Assembly (NCBI RefSeq): GCF_965230805.1
Contig: NZ_OZ246019.1
Coordinates: 3,720,001-3,784,000, forward strand
Source: Marinifilum sp965230805
Lineage (GTDB): Bacteria; Bacteroidota; Bacteroidia; Bacteroidales; Marinifilaceae
DNA: 64,000 nucleotides
Reading direction: 5' to 3'
Below, in pieces: positions 46,625 to 55,323 of this stretch. How positions within the stretch are numbered: position 1 is the stretch's first letter; every line of letters starts with the position of its first letter. The position numbers and the translations under genes are program-made. The notes beneath the pieces are model-generated. The model worked only from the letters and a program-made list of their open reading frames with translations. It did not search any database and was not told the origin of the DNA.

Positions 46625-47886
46625 AGTACATTGAAATTGGATTTTGGTTTCTGCTATTTTTTCTGGCCTTTTATTTAAAAGGCTTTACTGTTGGCGGACA
46701 AGAAATGGTTTACTTGTGGAAACTTCCCTTGATTCTGTTTCTGATTTCAAGAGTGCTTGGGCAGGAAACCAAGTATACATTTTTAGTTCTGGGATATCTG
46801 TTTGCTATAAAAAATCTGGTGAATGTTGGATTCTTTAAGTTTCCGGTTGATTCAATCATTAATTTTATAAAATACTTAAGCATTCCGCTGTTTGTGCATT
46901 GGTTGTATTTAAACATTAAGCATGTAAAGGCATTAAAGCAATTAAGATTAATACCGGTATACATGGCAGCCTTTTTCATTCTTTGTAATGTTCCCTATTA
47001 TTTTGGAGTATTCTCGGCTCCTGTAACTACCTTGCTCTGGATGGAAGATACCACCATTGATGGTTTGGTTGGCTTATTGGGAGCACCGCACTATACATCG
47101 GCTGTTTTGGCTGTTTCGAGTGTGGTTTTGGTAGATTTTATTGTAAAAAGGCGAGGCGATTTACGAATTAATTTAATTGTAATTCCAATCCTTTTTGCAG
47201 GGGTTTTTTTTCTGTTTAAAACATACGCCCGTACAGGTTGGCTAATGTTTGCAGTTGGAATTATGGTTTTGTTTCTCAGGAAAATTTCTTTTAAAGATTT
47301 AGGGAAAATTGCTATTGTTGCCGCTTTTTTACTTATAGGCTTATCAGCATTGTTTCAAACCAATGAGGGGTTTAGGCGCAGAATAATGGACGATAGAGCC
47401 GGGCAAGAAGAAAAATCGGTTTATGAAACTGTTGGATCGGGGCGTTTACAGATTGCCAAAACCTACCTTCAAAATTTCTATCACAGTAATTTTGTTACCC
47501 ACCTAATTGGGATGGGAATGAAGGAATCGGGACGGCGTTACGAAAAGATAGATGGCACAGCACTTTTTGCTCACAATGGTTTTATACAAACTTTAGTAGA
47601 TAACGGATTAATCGGATTTGCGATTTATATCATGTTTCTGATTAGCTTGTACAGATCGATATCGAGGGCTAAAACGAGTCATAACCAGTTGACTGTTGCG
47701 TTGTTTTTTATGTTTTTGTCGTGTCTGGCAACCCAGCAGGCCAATTACTTTTTAATTGATGCTTTTCTATCTATTTACATTGGAATTGCCTTAATCGAAC
47801 ACCGAATTAACAGTTTTATTGAATTTAGGCGGAAGTCGGAATCCTACGAAAGTGTAAAACAAATATATCCTGCATATCGCAGATAA
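46621..47886 (+). CDS. O-antigen/capsule polymerase, Wzy-like membrane protein
   Basis: 421 residues from the ATG at 46621, which overlaps the upstream stop as ATGA. About ten to twelve membrane helices. The Wzy_C-type region near residues 145-260 contains the usual large periplasmic loop region with YARTGWLMF and ends with AHNGFIQTLVDNGLIG, the conserved H-N-x-x-x-x-x-x-x-x-x-G pattern of O-antigen ligase/polymerase proteins. It probably polymerises repeat units in the periplasm. The polymerase-versus-ligase choice rests on the flippase, Wza and Wzc in the same cluster. Confidence 0.83.
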   Translation: MKYIEIGFWFLLFFLAFYLKGFTVGGQEMVYLWKLPLILFLISRVLGQETKYTFLVLGYLFAIKNLVNVGFFKFPVDSIINFIKYLSIPLFVHWLYLNIKHVKALKQLRLIPVYMAAFFILCNVPYYFGVFSAPVTTLLWMEDTTIDGLVGLLGAPHYTSAVLAVSSVVLVDFIVKRRGDLRINLIVIPILFAGVFFLFKTYARTGWLMFAVGIMVLFLRKISFKDLGKIAIVAAFLLIGLSALFQTNEGFRRRIMDDRAGQEEKSVYETVGSGRLQIAKTYLQNFYHSNFVTHLIGMGMKESGRRYEKIDGTALFAHNGFIQTLVDNGLIGFAIYIMFLISLYRSISRAKTSHNQLTVALFFMFLSCLATQQANYFLIDAFLSIYIGIALIEHRINSFIEFRRKSESYESVKQIYPAYRR

Positions 47887-47921
47887 AGAAAATCATACCA
47901 ATTTCATGATAAGATATCAAA

Positions 47922-49076
47922 ATGTATAGTTTCAGAATAATCACATTAGAAGATATAAAAGAGATAAACTATTTCTCAGAGTTTCCTGGAAATCAAGCCA
48001 GTTGGTTAAGCGATTGGTACAACACTTTTAACTCCAGGAACGACAACGACTTTGGAAGTCATAAAAAGCCATATATCATTGCAGCTTATCAAGGCAGTAA
48101 GTTGGTTGCCATAGTTCCATTAATGAAACTTAGCCGCACTTACTTTAAGATTTTTAAACTACAGTTTGTTGAGTTTTTAGGACAACAATGGTCGGGAATG
48201 GGCTATGATATTTTAGAAATTGGTAAACTGAAAGATTCATTTGCAAAGGAACTGGTAAGATGGATGAAAAGAAATATTTCGTATCACTTCATGTTTTTTA
48301 AGTACCTGCCCAAAACCAGCCTTCTAAGAAATAGGTTCAAATTTTACAGGTATGCAGGAGCGTTGTATTTAAAACCTTTGGCTTATAAGAGTTACGAAGA
48401 TTTTACTCTAAATGTATATGCAAGAAAATTTCGTGAGGATTTACGCAGAACAGTCAGACGAATTAAAAAAGATGGATATGAAATGTCGGTTGAACAAAAA
48501 TTACTTAATCAAGAGAGTTTAAAGTTGATACGGGAGATATCAGCAAGTAAAACCGAGGATGGCAAAGGCAATTTATATGAAAGCAAAGTGAAAGAAGAAT
48601 TTCACATGAAAATGTATGAGAACATGCAGTCGCAGGTGATCTTTATCAAGTTTAACGGAAAAGCAGTTGCCTACGGTACGTTTATCGATTACAATGAGCA
48701 AAGAATAGGTATTGATGCTGCTTTCGATCGAAAATATAGAAAATATGGAGTAGGGATTCATTGTATTGATCAGGTGATTCGCTCTAGCTTTCGTGATGAG
48801 AAACAAAAACTCTCCTTTGGAGTTGGAATGGATACCTACAAGTTTCAGTTTACCAATTGCATCGAAGAGTTTTACATGTGTTTCGACTTCAAGTTACGAC
48901 CCGCAGCTTTACTGGCCTTGCCATACTTTAAATATCGATTATTAAAAACAAATAAACAGGTGCAAGACCTGATGGATAAGTTATTGCCCAACAAGCCTGC
49001 ACAAGTTCAGAAAAGCAGTGATGATAAAAAGAACATTGTATTGGCAGGAGAAAAGAAATTGCAACACTCAAGTTAA
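47922..49076 (+). CDS. FemAB/BioF2-like GNAT-fold acyltransferase
   Basis: 384 residues, soluble. N-terminal half with FPGNQASWLSDWYNTFN resembles the CelD/BioF2 acetyltransferase (Acetyltransf_6) family; the GNAT-like core is at about 165-320 with FREDLRRTVRRIKKDGYE, VIFIKFNGKAVAYG and FGVGMDTYKFQFTN. Relatives transfer acyl or aminoacyl groups and are common in exopolysaccharide clusters. It may acylate a sugar in this polymer; the donor is not known. It ends one base before the next ATG. Confidence 0.78.
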   Translation: MYSFRIITLEDIKEINYFSEFPGNQASWLSDWYNTFNSRNDNDFGSHKKPYIIAAYQGSKLVAIVPLMKLSRTYFKIFKLQFVEFLGQQWSGMGYDILEIGKLKDSFAKELVRWMKRNISYHFMFFKYLPKTSLLRNRFKFYRYAGALYLKPLAYKSYEDFTLNVYARKFREDLRRTVRRIKKDGYEMSVEQKLLNQESLKLIREISASKTEDGKGNLYESKVKEEFHMKMYENMQSQVIFIKFNGKAVAYGTFIDYNEQRIGIDAAFDRKYRKYGVGIHCIDQVIRSSFRDEKQKLSFGVGMDTYKFQFTNCIEEFYMCFDFKLRPAALLALPYFKYRLLKTNKQVQDLMDKLLPNKPAQVQKSSDDKKNIVLAGEKKLQHSS

Positions 49077-49077
49077 T

Positions 49078-49998
49078 ATGGATATACTAAAAAAATACAT
49101 TGGAAATATAATAGGATTATTGCTCATCCTGTTATGTAGCAAATCAGCATTAAAACAATTCGATAAGCAGGTGTTATCAATTTATTTTCACAATCCATCA
49201 CTGCCTCTTTTCAAAGGGATTATTCGATTTCTGATCGCAAAAGGCTTTAGCTTTATTTCTGAAGATGACTATTACAAGATCGTTGAAGGAGAGAAAGAGG
49301 TACAAGGCAGAACCGCATTTGTTTCGTTTGATGATGGATGGAAAGGGAATTTAAAATTGATTCCTGTTCTAAAGAAATACAAGATTCCTGCAAGCTTTTT
49401 TGTTCCTGTAAGATCGGTAATAACAGGTAATTTTTGGTGGGAATTTGCACCAATCGTAATCAAAGAAAATCCGGAATATACTTCGGTTGAAGAGCTCAAG
49501 AAATTGCCGAATCACGAAAGGTTGAGTTTGATTCGCGATGTATCCTCCCGGCATGTTCTTAAAAGATCTTGTATCGATCTTCTCGAATTAAAACGCTTGA
49601 GCGAGCATCCATTGTTTTCCATTGGCTCTCATACCTATCATCATCCTATAACAATAAAATGTTCGGATGCTGAATTGGATTTTGAATACTGTGAATCGAA
49701 GAAAACACTGGAAGAATGGCTGGATATAAAGATTAAATCCTTCTCTTATCCCAATGGTGATTTCAATCAAAGAGATATTGCCTTGTTAAAAGAATACGAG
49801 TACCAAATGGCTTTTACCACTGAACCCGATTTAGATAATGGAAGAATCTCGGTATACCAAATACCAAGGGTTTCGATTAACTCTAATGGTGGAACTTATG
49901 AGAATATTGCCCGCATGCTTAGAGTATGGCACAAGTTTGTGCAGCCTCTTCAGCAAAAGCCATTGTTAGGAATTATGCCAACACTAATAGGAAGTTAA
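49078..49998 (+). CDS. NodB-type polysaccharide deacetylase (first of two)
   Basis: 306 residues from the ATG at 49078, the in-frame start just after the previous stop; longer frames are overlaps. An N-terminal membrane anchor lies at about residues 10-25. The NodB-homology domain covers about 75-240, with the metal/catalytic motif SFDDGW (residues about 81-86) and SHTYHHP (about 183-189). Removes acetyl groups from N- or O-acetylated sugars, probably at the periplasmic face. Confidence 0.87.
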   Translation: MDILKKYIGNIIGLLLILLCSKSALKQFDKQVLSIYFHNPSLPLFKGIIRFLIAKGFSFISEDDYYKIVEGEKEVQGRTAFVSFDDGWKGNLKLIPVLKKYKIPASFFVPVRSVITGNFWWEFAPIVIKENPEYTSVEELKKLPNHERLSLIRDVSSRHVLKRSCIDLLELKRLSEHPLFSIGSHTYHHPITIKCSDAELDFEYCESKKTLEEWLDIKIKSFSYPNGDFNQRDIALLKEYEYQMAFTTEPDLDNGRISVYQIPRVSINSNGGTYENIARMLRVWHKFVQPLQQKPLLGIMPTLIGS

Positions 49999-50012
49999 AA
50001 CTACATTGTAAG

Positions 50013-51095
50013 GTGAAAGAAGTTCTGTACATAGCACCAGGAAATCAAAACTCAAAAGGTGGCATTGGTTTGTGTGTAAACAATTACTCAAAATACATGT
50101 CTGATTTTAAAGTGTTGGTAACTCATCGCTTTTCATCCAGTCTGTTGAATACCATTTGGTTTCCGCTTTGCATTATCGAGATGTTGTTCATCCTGATAAA
50201 AGACAGAGAAATTAAGATATTGCACATTCATGGAGCTTCGAAAGGAAGCTTTTATCGCAAATATATTCTTTTTGTTATTGCAAGGTTTTTTACGAGAAAG
50301 AAAATCATTTATCACATTCATGGAGGAGGTTTTCGCGATTTTTATCTGGGCTCATCAAAGTTTGTGCAGCGAAGAATTCGTTTTGTAATTAACACAGTCG
50401 ATATGGTGATTTGCTTATCGGAAAAGTGGAAGCATTTTTATTCCAGTGCCTTTAATCCGAAGCAGATTCGAATTTTAAACAACATGATTATACCGCCAGT
50501 AAATACCGAGCGGATGATTACCAACAATAAATTTAAATTGTTGTTTCTGGGATTAATTGGTGACAACAAAGGCATTTTCGATTTAATTAAGACCATTGCC
50601 AAAAATCGAAATCAATTCGAAGACCAGCTGGAATTAAAGGTGGCTGGTAATGGTGAAATTGATCGACTTAAGGCTAGCATTTCGGAATGGAATATACAGG
50701 AAATGGTTTGTTTCGAAGGTTGGGCCGACAGCCAGAAAAAAGAGGAGCTTTTCCGCTTGTCTGATGCTTTTATTTTACCGTCGTACAAGGAAGGATTGCC
50801 ATTGTCTATTCTCGAAGCCATGAGTTATGGCTTACCAATTATTTCAAGTAAAGTTGGAGGAATTCCCGATTTAATTTACAAAAGTAAAAATGGAATTTTG
50901 ATTGATCCGGGAAATCAACAAGCCATAAAAAACGCCATTATCAAGTTAATGAACAATAGAGCTCTATATCAAAACTACTCACTAAATTCAACCAAAGCGG
51001 TTGTTGACTTTTATCCAGACAGTGTATTAAAAACATTATTCTCAATATATCATGAGCTACAAGGGAATAAAGGATTACTTTTTGAGCAAAATTAA
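50013..51095 (+). CDS. Glycosyltransferase family 4
   Basis: 360 residues from the GTG at 50013 (VKEVLYIAPGNQNSKGGIG), which gives the usual GT4 start with a glycine-rich loop; the frame extends upstream through the deacetylase gene without a better start. The C-terminal donor-binding half has LFLGLIGDNKGIFDLI and the E-x7-E region PSYKEGLPLSILEAMSYGLP. A cytoplasmic retaining transferase adding one sugar to the lipid-linked repeat. Its 3' end overlaps the next gene by 44 bases. Confidence 0.9.
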   Translation: MKEVLYIAPGNQNSKGGIGLCVNNYSKYMSDFKVLVTHRFSSSLLNTIWFPLCIIEMLFILIKDREIKILHIHGASKGSFYRKYILFVIARFFTRKKIIYHIHGGGFRDFYLGSSKFVQRRIRFVINTVDMVICLSEKWKHFYSSAFNPKQIRILNNMIIPPVNTERMITNNKFKLLFLGLIGDNKGIFDLIKTIAKNRNQFEDQLELKVAGNGEIDRLKASISEWNIQEMVCFEGWADSQKKEELFRLSDAFILPSYKEGLPLSILEAMSYGLPIISSKVGGIPDLIYKSKNGILIDPGNQQAIKNAIIKLMNNRALYQNYSLNSTKAVVDFYPDSVLKTLFSIYHELQGNKGLLFEQN

Positions 51096-52380
51096 ATTCG
51101 GAAAAGGATTTGAAAAGGAATTGAAAAGAATTAAAGAATTACACTCAATAAGCGAATCCCAATTACAAGAATTAAAACACATAGAATTTGTTAAGCAATA
51201 TCGCAACGCTTTCTTGCACTCAAGCTTTTACAACGAATTGTACCGCAAACACGGATTAAACATCAACTCGGTAAAATCGCTTGATGATGTTGAAAAGCTT
51301 CCAATCATCAAAAAAGATGACATCAGGCATTGCGTTGACGATTTATTAACCACCAATCGTGTGTTTGTATACAAAGCATTTACCAGCGGAACAACAGGTT
51401 CGCCATTAAAGCTATATCGCGATTATCAATCGGTATGCAAGGAGTATTCTTACGGATATCATTTTCAGAACACTCATGGATATACTTTGGGCGATAAGGT
51501 AATCTCAATAAAAGGAGATCTTGACAAGGATGAAATTTTTAGGTTTGATAAATCCTTAAACACCATGCATTTGTCGAGTTACAATTTAAATGAAAAAAAC
51601 ATCTTAAAATATTACGAGTTAATTCGCGAGTTTCAGCCCAAAGTGGTGAAGGCATATCCAAGTTCTTTGCAGATATTATCAACCGAATTGTATAAAAAAG
51701 GCTTGGAGCTTCATATTCCCATTGCTTTTACTTCATCGGAGGTGCTTCACGATTGGCAACGACGAATTATTGAAAAAGTACTGCAGTCAAAACTTATCGA
51801 TTGGTATGGGAATTCGGAACAAACCATCGCTTTGGGGCAGGTAAAAGACGATTTGTACGAGGATGTTCCACTTTACGGACACATCGAGGTAAAGGAAAAT
51901 CATATCATTACAACAGGTTTTATCAACAAATCTTTTCCATTAATTCGTTATCAGGTAGATGACATTATCAAATTGCATTGCGGTTCGAGTTGCGTTAGGT
52001 GCAGAACATCACGAATTCTTGGGCGCGACAATCAGTATGTAATGCTAGAGAATGGGCAGCAAATAGGTTTACTCGATCATGCATTTAATTTCAATAACAT
52101 CAAGAACATTTTGGCGGCTCAAATTGTACAGAAGGTACCTGGAGAAATCAATTTGAATATTATACCCGATTCTAATTTTACACACACAAACAAGGCTGAA
52201 CTTCTTAAAAACCTAACACAATTGGTAACGGAAGATTGTAAAATCCATTACAATGAAATTACCGAGAAGGAGATTATTAGAACCGAAGCCGGAAAATTTA
52301 ATTTAATGGTTTCCTATTTGGATACCAAGGAAAAAGATAATACAACAAAAGAGATTTTAAAGGAAATAGATAAAGCTTAA
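51052..52380 (+). CDS. PaaK/CapK-like adenylate-forming enzyme (first of a tandem pair)
   Basis: 442 residues. It belongs to the phenylacetate-CoA ligase/CapK branch of adenylate-forming enzymes: FTSGTTGSPLKLYRD (about 114-128), IAFTSSEVLHDWQ, DWYGNSEQT and PLIRYQVDDI. The start at 51052 is kept despite the 44-base overlap because the first 50 residues align with those of the paralogue at 52566. A small C-R-x-C-R-like cysteine group sits near residues 313-322 in this copy. Such enzymes activate a carboxylic acid as adenylate. A polysaccharide role (acyl decoration) is inferred; neither CoA use nor substrate is known. Confidence 0.85.
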   Translation: MSYKGIKDYFLSKIKFGKGFEKELKRIKELHSISESQLQELKHIEFVKQYRNAFLHSSFYNELYRKHGLNINSVKSLDDVEKLPIIKKDDIRHCVDDLLTTNRVFVYKAFTSGTTGSPLKLYRDYQSVCKEYSYGYHFQNTHGYTLGDKVISIKGDLDKDEIFRFDKSLNTMHLSSYNLNEKNILKYYELIREFQPKVVKAYPSSLQILSTELYKKGLELHIPIAFTSSEVLHDWQRRIIEKVLQSKLIDWYGNSEQTIALGQVKDDLYEDVPLYGHIEVKENHIITTGFINKSFPLIRYQVDDIIKLHCGSSCVRCRTSRILGRDNQYVMLENGQQIGLLDHAFNFNNIKNILAAQIVQKVPGEINLNIIPDSNFTHTNKAELLKNLTQLVTEDCKIHYNEITEKEIIRTEAGKFNLMVSYLDTKEKDNTTKEILKEIDKA

Positions 52381-52392
52381 AGGATTTATAAG

Positions 52393-52546
52393 CGAATCTC
52401 GCCAATTGCACGAATTAGGAACATTCCCGGCAAATTATATATTGTATGTTTGGTTGTTTACTTGATTATAATCACCGGGGATGGATGAATGTGAGGTAAA
52501 GGTGAAATGTTTGATGATTCCTAATTCGTGTAATTGGTGGTATTCG
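52393..52546. repeat. Long inverted repeat between the tandem PaaK-like genes
   Basis: Left arm 52393-52425 and right arm 52514-52546 are inverted repeats of about 33 bp with few mismatches; the best 20 bp (CCAATTGCACGAATTAGGAA) has one mismatch. About 88 bases of loop. It may be a small mobile or REP-type element, or a cruciform. No ORF inside. Confidence 0.7.
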
Positions 52547-52565
52547 TGTTTATTTTATTCAAGAT

Positions 52566-53828
52566 ATGTCGTTAATTAAAGATTTAATTACCTATAAAAT
52601 AAAATTTGGTAGAGCTTTCAAACGTGAGTTAGAAAGAATAGTTGAATTGGATCAAATGTCGGAATCTGAGATTCTGCATTTAAAAAGTGAGGAGTTTGTA
52701 GCTCAATATCGAAATGCTTTTTCGAATACAGTTTTTTACAAGAATTTGTATCAAAAGCATGGTTTAGATCTGAATTCGGTTAAAGATTTATCTGACATTG
52801 GCAAATTGCCAATCATATCGAAAGCAGAGGTTCGGGCAAATGCAAGCCAGATGTTGGCAAAATCACGCATCTGTGTTTTTAAAGCCTATTCGAGCGGAAC
52901 AACAGGAACACCATTACAGGTATACAGGGATTTTTCATCCACAATAAAAGAGTATGCCTATGGCCATTTCTTCCAGCAAATGCATGGTTATCAACTAGGC
53001 GACCCTGTGGTGTCGCTAAGAGGAACATTAAACAGAAATACCTTTTCGTATTTCGACAAAAGCAATAATGTTTTGTACTTGTCATCCTATCATTTGAAGT
53101 CTGATCGAATAGATGAATATTATCAGTTAATAAAAGATTTTAAACCCAAAGTGATTAAAGCCTATCCAAGCTCTATGCATATTTTATCCACCGAATTACA
53201 CAAAAAAGGATTGAGCTTAAATATCCCTGTTGGTTTTACTTCATCCGAGGTGTTGCACCAGTTTCAGAAAGAAATTATAGAGAAAATATTAAATACAAAA
53301 CTATACGATTGGTATGGCAATGCCGAGCAAACAGTGGCACTAGGACAGTTTCAGGATGAACTTTACCGCGAGTTTCCGCTCTATTCGCATACCGAGTTTC
53401 AGGATGATCATTTAATTACAACAAACTTTATAAATGCAGCTTTTCCTTTGATTCGCTACAGGGTTGATGATATTGTGCAGTTGGCTGATTGCAGCAACGG
53501 AATTTGCGTGATTAAAAAAATTGAAGGCAGGGATGATGATTACGTTGTGTTAGAAAATGGACAAAAAATTGGTCGACTTGATTTGGCTTTTAAACAGGTC
53601 AAAAATTTGTTAGCAGCTCAAATTGTTCAGAATGAACGCGGCATAATAGTCGTAAACCTGATTCCTGACGAAAGATTCGATAAAAAAGATTTAGAGGGTA
53701 TAGAGTCGAACTTGCGCGATTTGCTTGGGAATGAATGTGGCCTTCGATTTAATACAATAGGCACCGATCAGCTGATTAAAACCTCAAAAGGAAAATTTAA
53801 TCTTGTGGTTTCGAGCTTAAAGCAGTAG
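52566..53828 (+). CDS. PaaK/CapK-like adenylate-forming enzyme (second of the pair)
   Basis: 420 residues, roughly half identical to the protein encoded just upstream along its full length (YSSGTTGTPLQVYRD, VGFTSSEVLHQFQ, DWYGNAEQTVALGQF, PLIRYRVDDIV). A tandem duplication with divergence. The cysteine group of the first copy is mostly lost (SNGICVIKKIEGRD). Divergence of motif-adjacent residues suggests different acid substrates. Separated from its paralogue by 185 bases holding an inverted repeat. Confidence 0.85.
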   Translation: MSLIKDLITYKIKFGRAFKRELERIVELDQMSESEILHLKSEEFVAQYRNAFSNTVFYKNLYQKHGLDLNSVKDLSDIGKLPIISKAEVRANASQMLAKSRICVFKAYSSGTTGTPLQVYRDFSSTIKEYAYGHFFQQMHGYQLGDPVVSLRGTLNRNTFSYFDKSNNVLYLSSYHLKSDRIDEYYQLIKDFKPKVIKAYPSSMHILSTELHKKGLSLNIPVGFTSSEVLHQFQKEIIEKILNTKLYDWYGNAEQTVALGQFQDELYREFPLYSHTEFQDDHLITTNFINAAFPLIRYRVDDIVQLADCSNGICVIKKIEGRDDDYVVLENGQKIGRLDLAFKQVKNLLAAQIVQNERGIIVVNLIPDERFDKKDLEGIESNLRDLLGNECGLRFNTIGTDQLIKTSKGKFNLVVSSLKQ

Positions 53829-53926
53829 TATGAAATGAAGCATGATTAAAATAATTATTATACCTGCACGGTAATGACTGTTTTGATCTTGTGGCTTCCA
53901 TTTGGAAATGGAAAAAAATACAATAG
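53829..53926 (+). repeat. Imperfect direct repeat, copy A (upstream of second ATP-grasp)
   Basis: From GCATGATTAAA at 53840 to the ATG at 53927 this leader aligns with 60101-60187, with one indel and near-identical GGTAATGAYTGTTTTGATCT blocks. The last 29 bases before ATG are the same length in both. Confidence 0.8.
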
Positions 53927-55027
53927 ATGAAAATATCGAAGGAAAAAATATTGATTGTTGGAGCAGGACCTCAGGCCTTGTTTTTGGTTCGTGAGTTTAG
54001 CCGTTTAAATTACCATGTAATTGTAATTGGCAGAAAAAACGAAATTGCAATGCACTCGAAATATGCCGAGAAAAAAGTGATTTGTAGTGAAGAACAACTA
54101 GTGTTAGAACTTAATGCTTTGGCAAATATTCATCCTAAACTTAAGGCATACGTTGCCAGTGGGTTTTATCTGGCTTTTATGATGAATCATTTTCCAAGCT
54201 TTTTTCAACTTTTTAGGGTGATGCCAGAGCATAAGGCGTCAATCGATCAGCTGATGACAAAAAGCAAAACTTACAAGCTGGCAAAAAATGGTAAGGTATT
54301 GTTTCCCAACACTCATTTATTGATTGATGTAGAAATTCAGAAACTGGTGAATCAGCTCAACTACCCGCAAATTGTAAAATGGGATAGAGATATCTATTTG
54401 TTTAGTAAGCCAAGCTTTAAAACGCAATTGGTTAGGAGTGTTGCAGAAATGATTGCTCTGCTTAAAGCTCTAGGTGAACAGGAAAAGACATCGCTTATTG
54501 CTCAAGATTTTTTGGGTGCTAATTTGAAATGCAATTTTTCCTATGGCGCATATGTGCAGGAAGGGAAGGTAAAGCTGGATATCTGTGTAAACGAAGTTCG
54601 TCATTTTCGATCGGGAGTTTCGTCGGTGGTTGAGGAGTATAATGGAACTTATGCTAATGAAATTAAACGACAGTCAGAAGCAATTCTGCATCAAACACAA
54701 TTTACCGGCTTTTTGGATGTTGAATTTAAGGTAAAAGAGGGAAAGATCTATTTGCTAGAGGTGAATCCACGTCCTTTTGGATTTATTAAAATCATGAAAA
54801 AGAAATATCCTGATCTGATAGCTTATGTCATGGGACATAAACAAGAGGTCAATAAAAATCCAAATCCTGTAAAGTGGATGAATGTGCTTCGCGATATAAT
54901 ATTGGTTTTTAAGAATCCAAGCGAGGGAATACACATGTTAAAAGTGCTTTTCGATTTTAACACACGAACTTTTGATGTTTGGGACATCAGCGATCCGCTG
55001 CCATTCTTCTACCAAATGAAGAGGTAG
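53927..55027 (+). CDS. ATP-grasp ligase of unknown substrate (second of two)
   Basis: 366 residues. Rossmann-like N-terminal domain (KILIVGAGPQALFLVREFSR, about 6-25), then an ATP-grasp domain at about 110-320 with QIVKWDRD and the C-terminal metal-binding LLEVNPRPFGFI (about 274-285). Only weakly similar to the ATP-grasp at 44452, so not a recent duplicate. The polymer-linked substrate is unknown. The leader carries the direct repeat found again before wza. Confidence 0.8.
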   Translation: MKISKEKILIVGAGPQALFLVREFSRLNYHVIVIGRKNEIAMHSKYAEKKVICSEEQLVLELNALANIHPKLKAYVASGFYLAFMMNHFPSFFQLFRVMPEHKASIDQLMTKSKTYKLAKNGKVLFPNTHLLIDVEIQKLVNQLNYPQIVKWDRDIYLFSKPSFKTQLVRSVAEMIALLKALGEQEKTSLIAQDFLGANLKCNFSYGAYVQEGKVKLDICVNEVRHFRSGVSSVVEEYNGTYANEIKRQSEAILHQTQFTGFLDVEFKVKEGKIYLLEVNPRPFGFIKIMKKKYPDLIAYVMGHKQEVNKNPNPVKWMNVLRDIILVFKNPSEGIHMLKVLFDFNTRTFDVWDISDPLPFFYQMKR

Positions 55028-55033
55028 GATCGC

Positions 55034-55073
55034 CATGCCCCAACTCTAAGCAAGCTGTAAATGTCAGGGTATG
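55034..55073 (+). repeat. REP-like hairpin 1
   Basis: Stem CATGCCC (55034-55040) with GGGTATG (55067-55073); loop contains AAGCAAGCTGTAAATGT. A family of four shares this loop core. Confidence 0.65.
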
Positions 55074-55102
55074 ACTGAAAAACAGACAACAACAATCAGA
55101 TA

Positions 55103-55153
55103 ATCATCATAGTCCAATTCCTGGCAAGCTGCAAATGTTAGGCTATGGATGAT
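55103..55153 (+). repeat. REP-like hairpin 2
   Basis: Stem ATCATC-ATAG-CC with GG-CTAT-GATGAT (one bulge each side). Loop core GGCAAGCTGCAAATGT as in the other members, but the stem sequence differs and still pairs. Confidence 0.65.
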
Positions 55154-55323
55154 ATAGAAAACAATAATAATGAATCAAAAATCCTTTTCGGAATGACCAT
55201 TCCCCGTCGAATGATAACTCCTCAAACTGGAATAATCAATCTTCAGCACAGAATTGTAACACCGATATAACAATCGGAGTTTACATCTGCTACATCATAT
55301 AAAACAAAAAGTAACACAATACA

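Larger units (their letters stand above)
55028..55323. other. Intergenic region with two REP-like hairpins
   Basis: About 300 bases. It contains REP-like hairpins 1 and 2 (55034-55073 and 55103-55153) and a small hairpin CCGAT-ATAACA-ATCGG near 55262-55277. No gene. Confidence 0.6.
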
